From: Solobacterium sp.
GTDB lineage: Bacteria; Bacillota_I; Bacilli_A; Erysipelotrichales; Erysipelotrichaceae
Length of the DNA: 9,670 nt
Assembly: GCA_017536845.1 (NCBI GenBank)
Contig: JAFWCP010000167.1
Coordinates: forward strand, 1 to 9,670
Direction: 5' to 3'
Shown: positions 8,279 to 9,670 of the stretch, in pieces
Position numbering within the stretch: the stretch's first letter is position 1
Layout: the number at the start of each line of letters is the position of its first letter
Program-made: the position numbers and the translations under genes
The notes under the pieces: model-generated
Told to the model about the DNA's origin: nothing
The model's input: the letters and a program-made list of their open reading frames with translations, nothing else
The model's database searches: none

Positions 8279-9670
8279 TACTTCTTCTGTGCCTCCTCAT
8301 ACAGGTCATTCAGCATCACCCATGCTTCCCGCGGCGACATGTCGTCAGGGTGGACCGAGCGCAGCTTTTCCATGACGGCGTCCGCCGCCCTGTCTTCCTT
8401 TGCCATTTCCACCAGCTGGTAGCTCTGCTGCACAACCCGTTTCTTAGATTCAAGCTCCTTCTGCAGATCCCGGGCGCGGTCTAAAACGGCCTCGGGCAGG
8501 CCGGCCAGACGGGCGACGTTGATGCCGTAGGAATGCCCGGCCGGACCGTTTTTGATCTTGTACAGGAAGGTGACCTTATCATTTTCCTCCCTGACCACGA
8601 CATGCACGTTGCGGATGCCGCCGATGCTGTCGGTGACGGAGGTCAGTTCGTGATAGTGGGTGGAGAACAATGTTTTGGCATGGATGCAGGCAGCGATGTA
8701 TTCAATCATCGCCTGGGCCAGGGCCATGCCGTCATAGGTTGAAGTGCCGCGGCCGATCTCATCAAACAGGATCAGTGACTTTTCGGTTGCGTTCTGCAGG
8801 GCCTGGTTGGCTTCGTTCATCTCCACCATGAACGTCGACTGGCCGGAAAGGATGTCGTCACTTGCCCCGATGCGGGTGAAGATCTTGTCAAACACCGGCA
8901 TCTCGCACTTCTTTGCCGGTACGAAACAGCCGATCTGGGCCATGATGACAATCAGGGCAGTCTGCCGCATGTAGGTGGATTTGCCGCCCATATTCGGCCC
9001 CGTGATCATAAGCATGTTCTCATCATGGTTCAGGGAAATGGAGTTGGCCACATAACGGGGATTCTTCATCAGGTCATCCAGGATCGGATGCCTTCCCTGG
9101 TCGACATTGAAGGCGTCATCGGTGAAGACCGGCCTGACATAGCTGTGCTTTGCGGATACTTCCGCCAGGGCACAATAACAGTCAATCTCCGCCAGTACCA
9201 GGGCCAGCCGCTGCAGCTTCGGCAGGTAGCCTTTGATGTCATCCAGCATCTGCTGGAACAGCTGCTTTTCCAGCCTGATGGCATTCTCCTCGGCATGGAG
9301 GATGGCATCTTCCTTTTCCTTGATTTCCGCCGATATATACCGCTCGGCATTGGTCAGGGTCTGCTTGCGGATATAGCCCCATTCTTCCCTGACCTGCTGG
9401 GCAGCTGCCTTGGAAATCTCAATATAATACCCGAAGACCTTGTTGTAGCCGATCTTCAGCGTCTTGATGCCGGTTCTCTCCCTTTCCTGGCTTTCCAGGG
9501 AAGCGATGAACGTACGGCCGCTGCGCTGGATCTGCCTAGCTTCATCCAGCTCCTTGTTATAGCCGTCACGGAACAGGCCGCCGTCGCTCATCGTCACCGG
9601 CGGATTGTCCACCAGGGCATCCTTCAGCCGGTTATAAAGCGTTGATAAGGCATCGGTGCCGGCATATTCC
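8278..9670 (-). CDS. mutS: DNA mismatch repair protein MutS, C-terminal 463 residues (5' part outside the window)
   Basis: MutS dimers bind mismatches and recruit MutL. The visible part starts in the lever/core region ([19 protein letters not shown]), goes through the clamp and the FGYYIEISK segment, then the ABC-type ATPase. Walker [10 protein letters not shown] is encoded at 8974-9000. It is followed by the STFMVEM motif, Walker B region [15 protein letters not shown], and STHYHEL. The C-terminal helix-turn-helix dimerisation region is intact and ends in [10 protein letters not shown]. The frame stays open to the window edge, and an apparent start at 9612 is just an internal methionine. The length seen is about half of a usual MutS of roughly 850 aa. 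The conserved MutS1-type motifs argue against MutS2, since no Smr domain follows. The gene is followed by uvrA rather than the more familiar mutL. Confidence 0.97.

Overview
The window looks like chromosomal DNA of a low-to-mid GC Firmicute (Bacillota). The MutS, UvrA and GH2 sequences have the flavour of Erysipelotrichia or a related gut lineage, but that placement rests on protein style and memory, not on a search. Every gene I can support lies on the minus strand, so transcription runs from high to low coordinates.

Reading in the direction of transcription: (1) The right end (9670-8278) is the C-terminal half of the mismatch-repair ATPase MutS. It overlaps by one base with a complete uvrA (8278-5432), the damage-recognition ATPase of nucleotide excision repair. 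A 12-bp hairpin follows directly after the uvrA stop codon. (2) The 318-bp gap 5431-5114 has no convincing gene. It holds a strong promoter, about 170 nt of transcribed leader or small RNA, a strong intrinsic terminator and a weaker second promoter. (3) A two-gene unit follows: a 99-aa STAS protein of the anti-sigma-factor-antagonist type (5113-4814) and a 193-aa protein resembling a degenerate anti-sigma ATPase (4795-4214). It ends in a terminator near 4122-4150. (4) A monocistronic GH2 glycosidase, beta-galactosidase type (3982-1799), has its own candidate promoter, a LacI-type operator-like sequence and a terminator at 1742-1763. (5) The left end carries an accessory-looking operon with a near-consensus promoter (TTGACG-N17-TATAAT). 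Its genes are a 308-aa protein with a C-terminal Cys4 zinc-knuckle (1635-709) and, overlapping it by 4 bp, a YhcG/DUF1016-type PD-(D/E)XK nuclease that runs off the window at position 1.

Functionally, mutS-uvrA is a DNA-repair unit and STAS/ATPase-like is a partner-switching regulatory pair. The GH2 enzyme acts on intracellular oligosaccharides. The left operon is the best candidate for an under-described system: a zinc-knuckle protein translationally coupled to a nuclease whose linker region carries two nearly identical perfect palindromes read in two different frames. The second most interesting element is the sRNA or attenuator-like locus upstream of the STAS gene.
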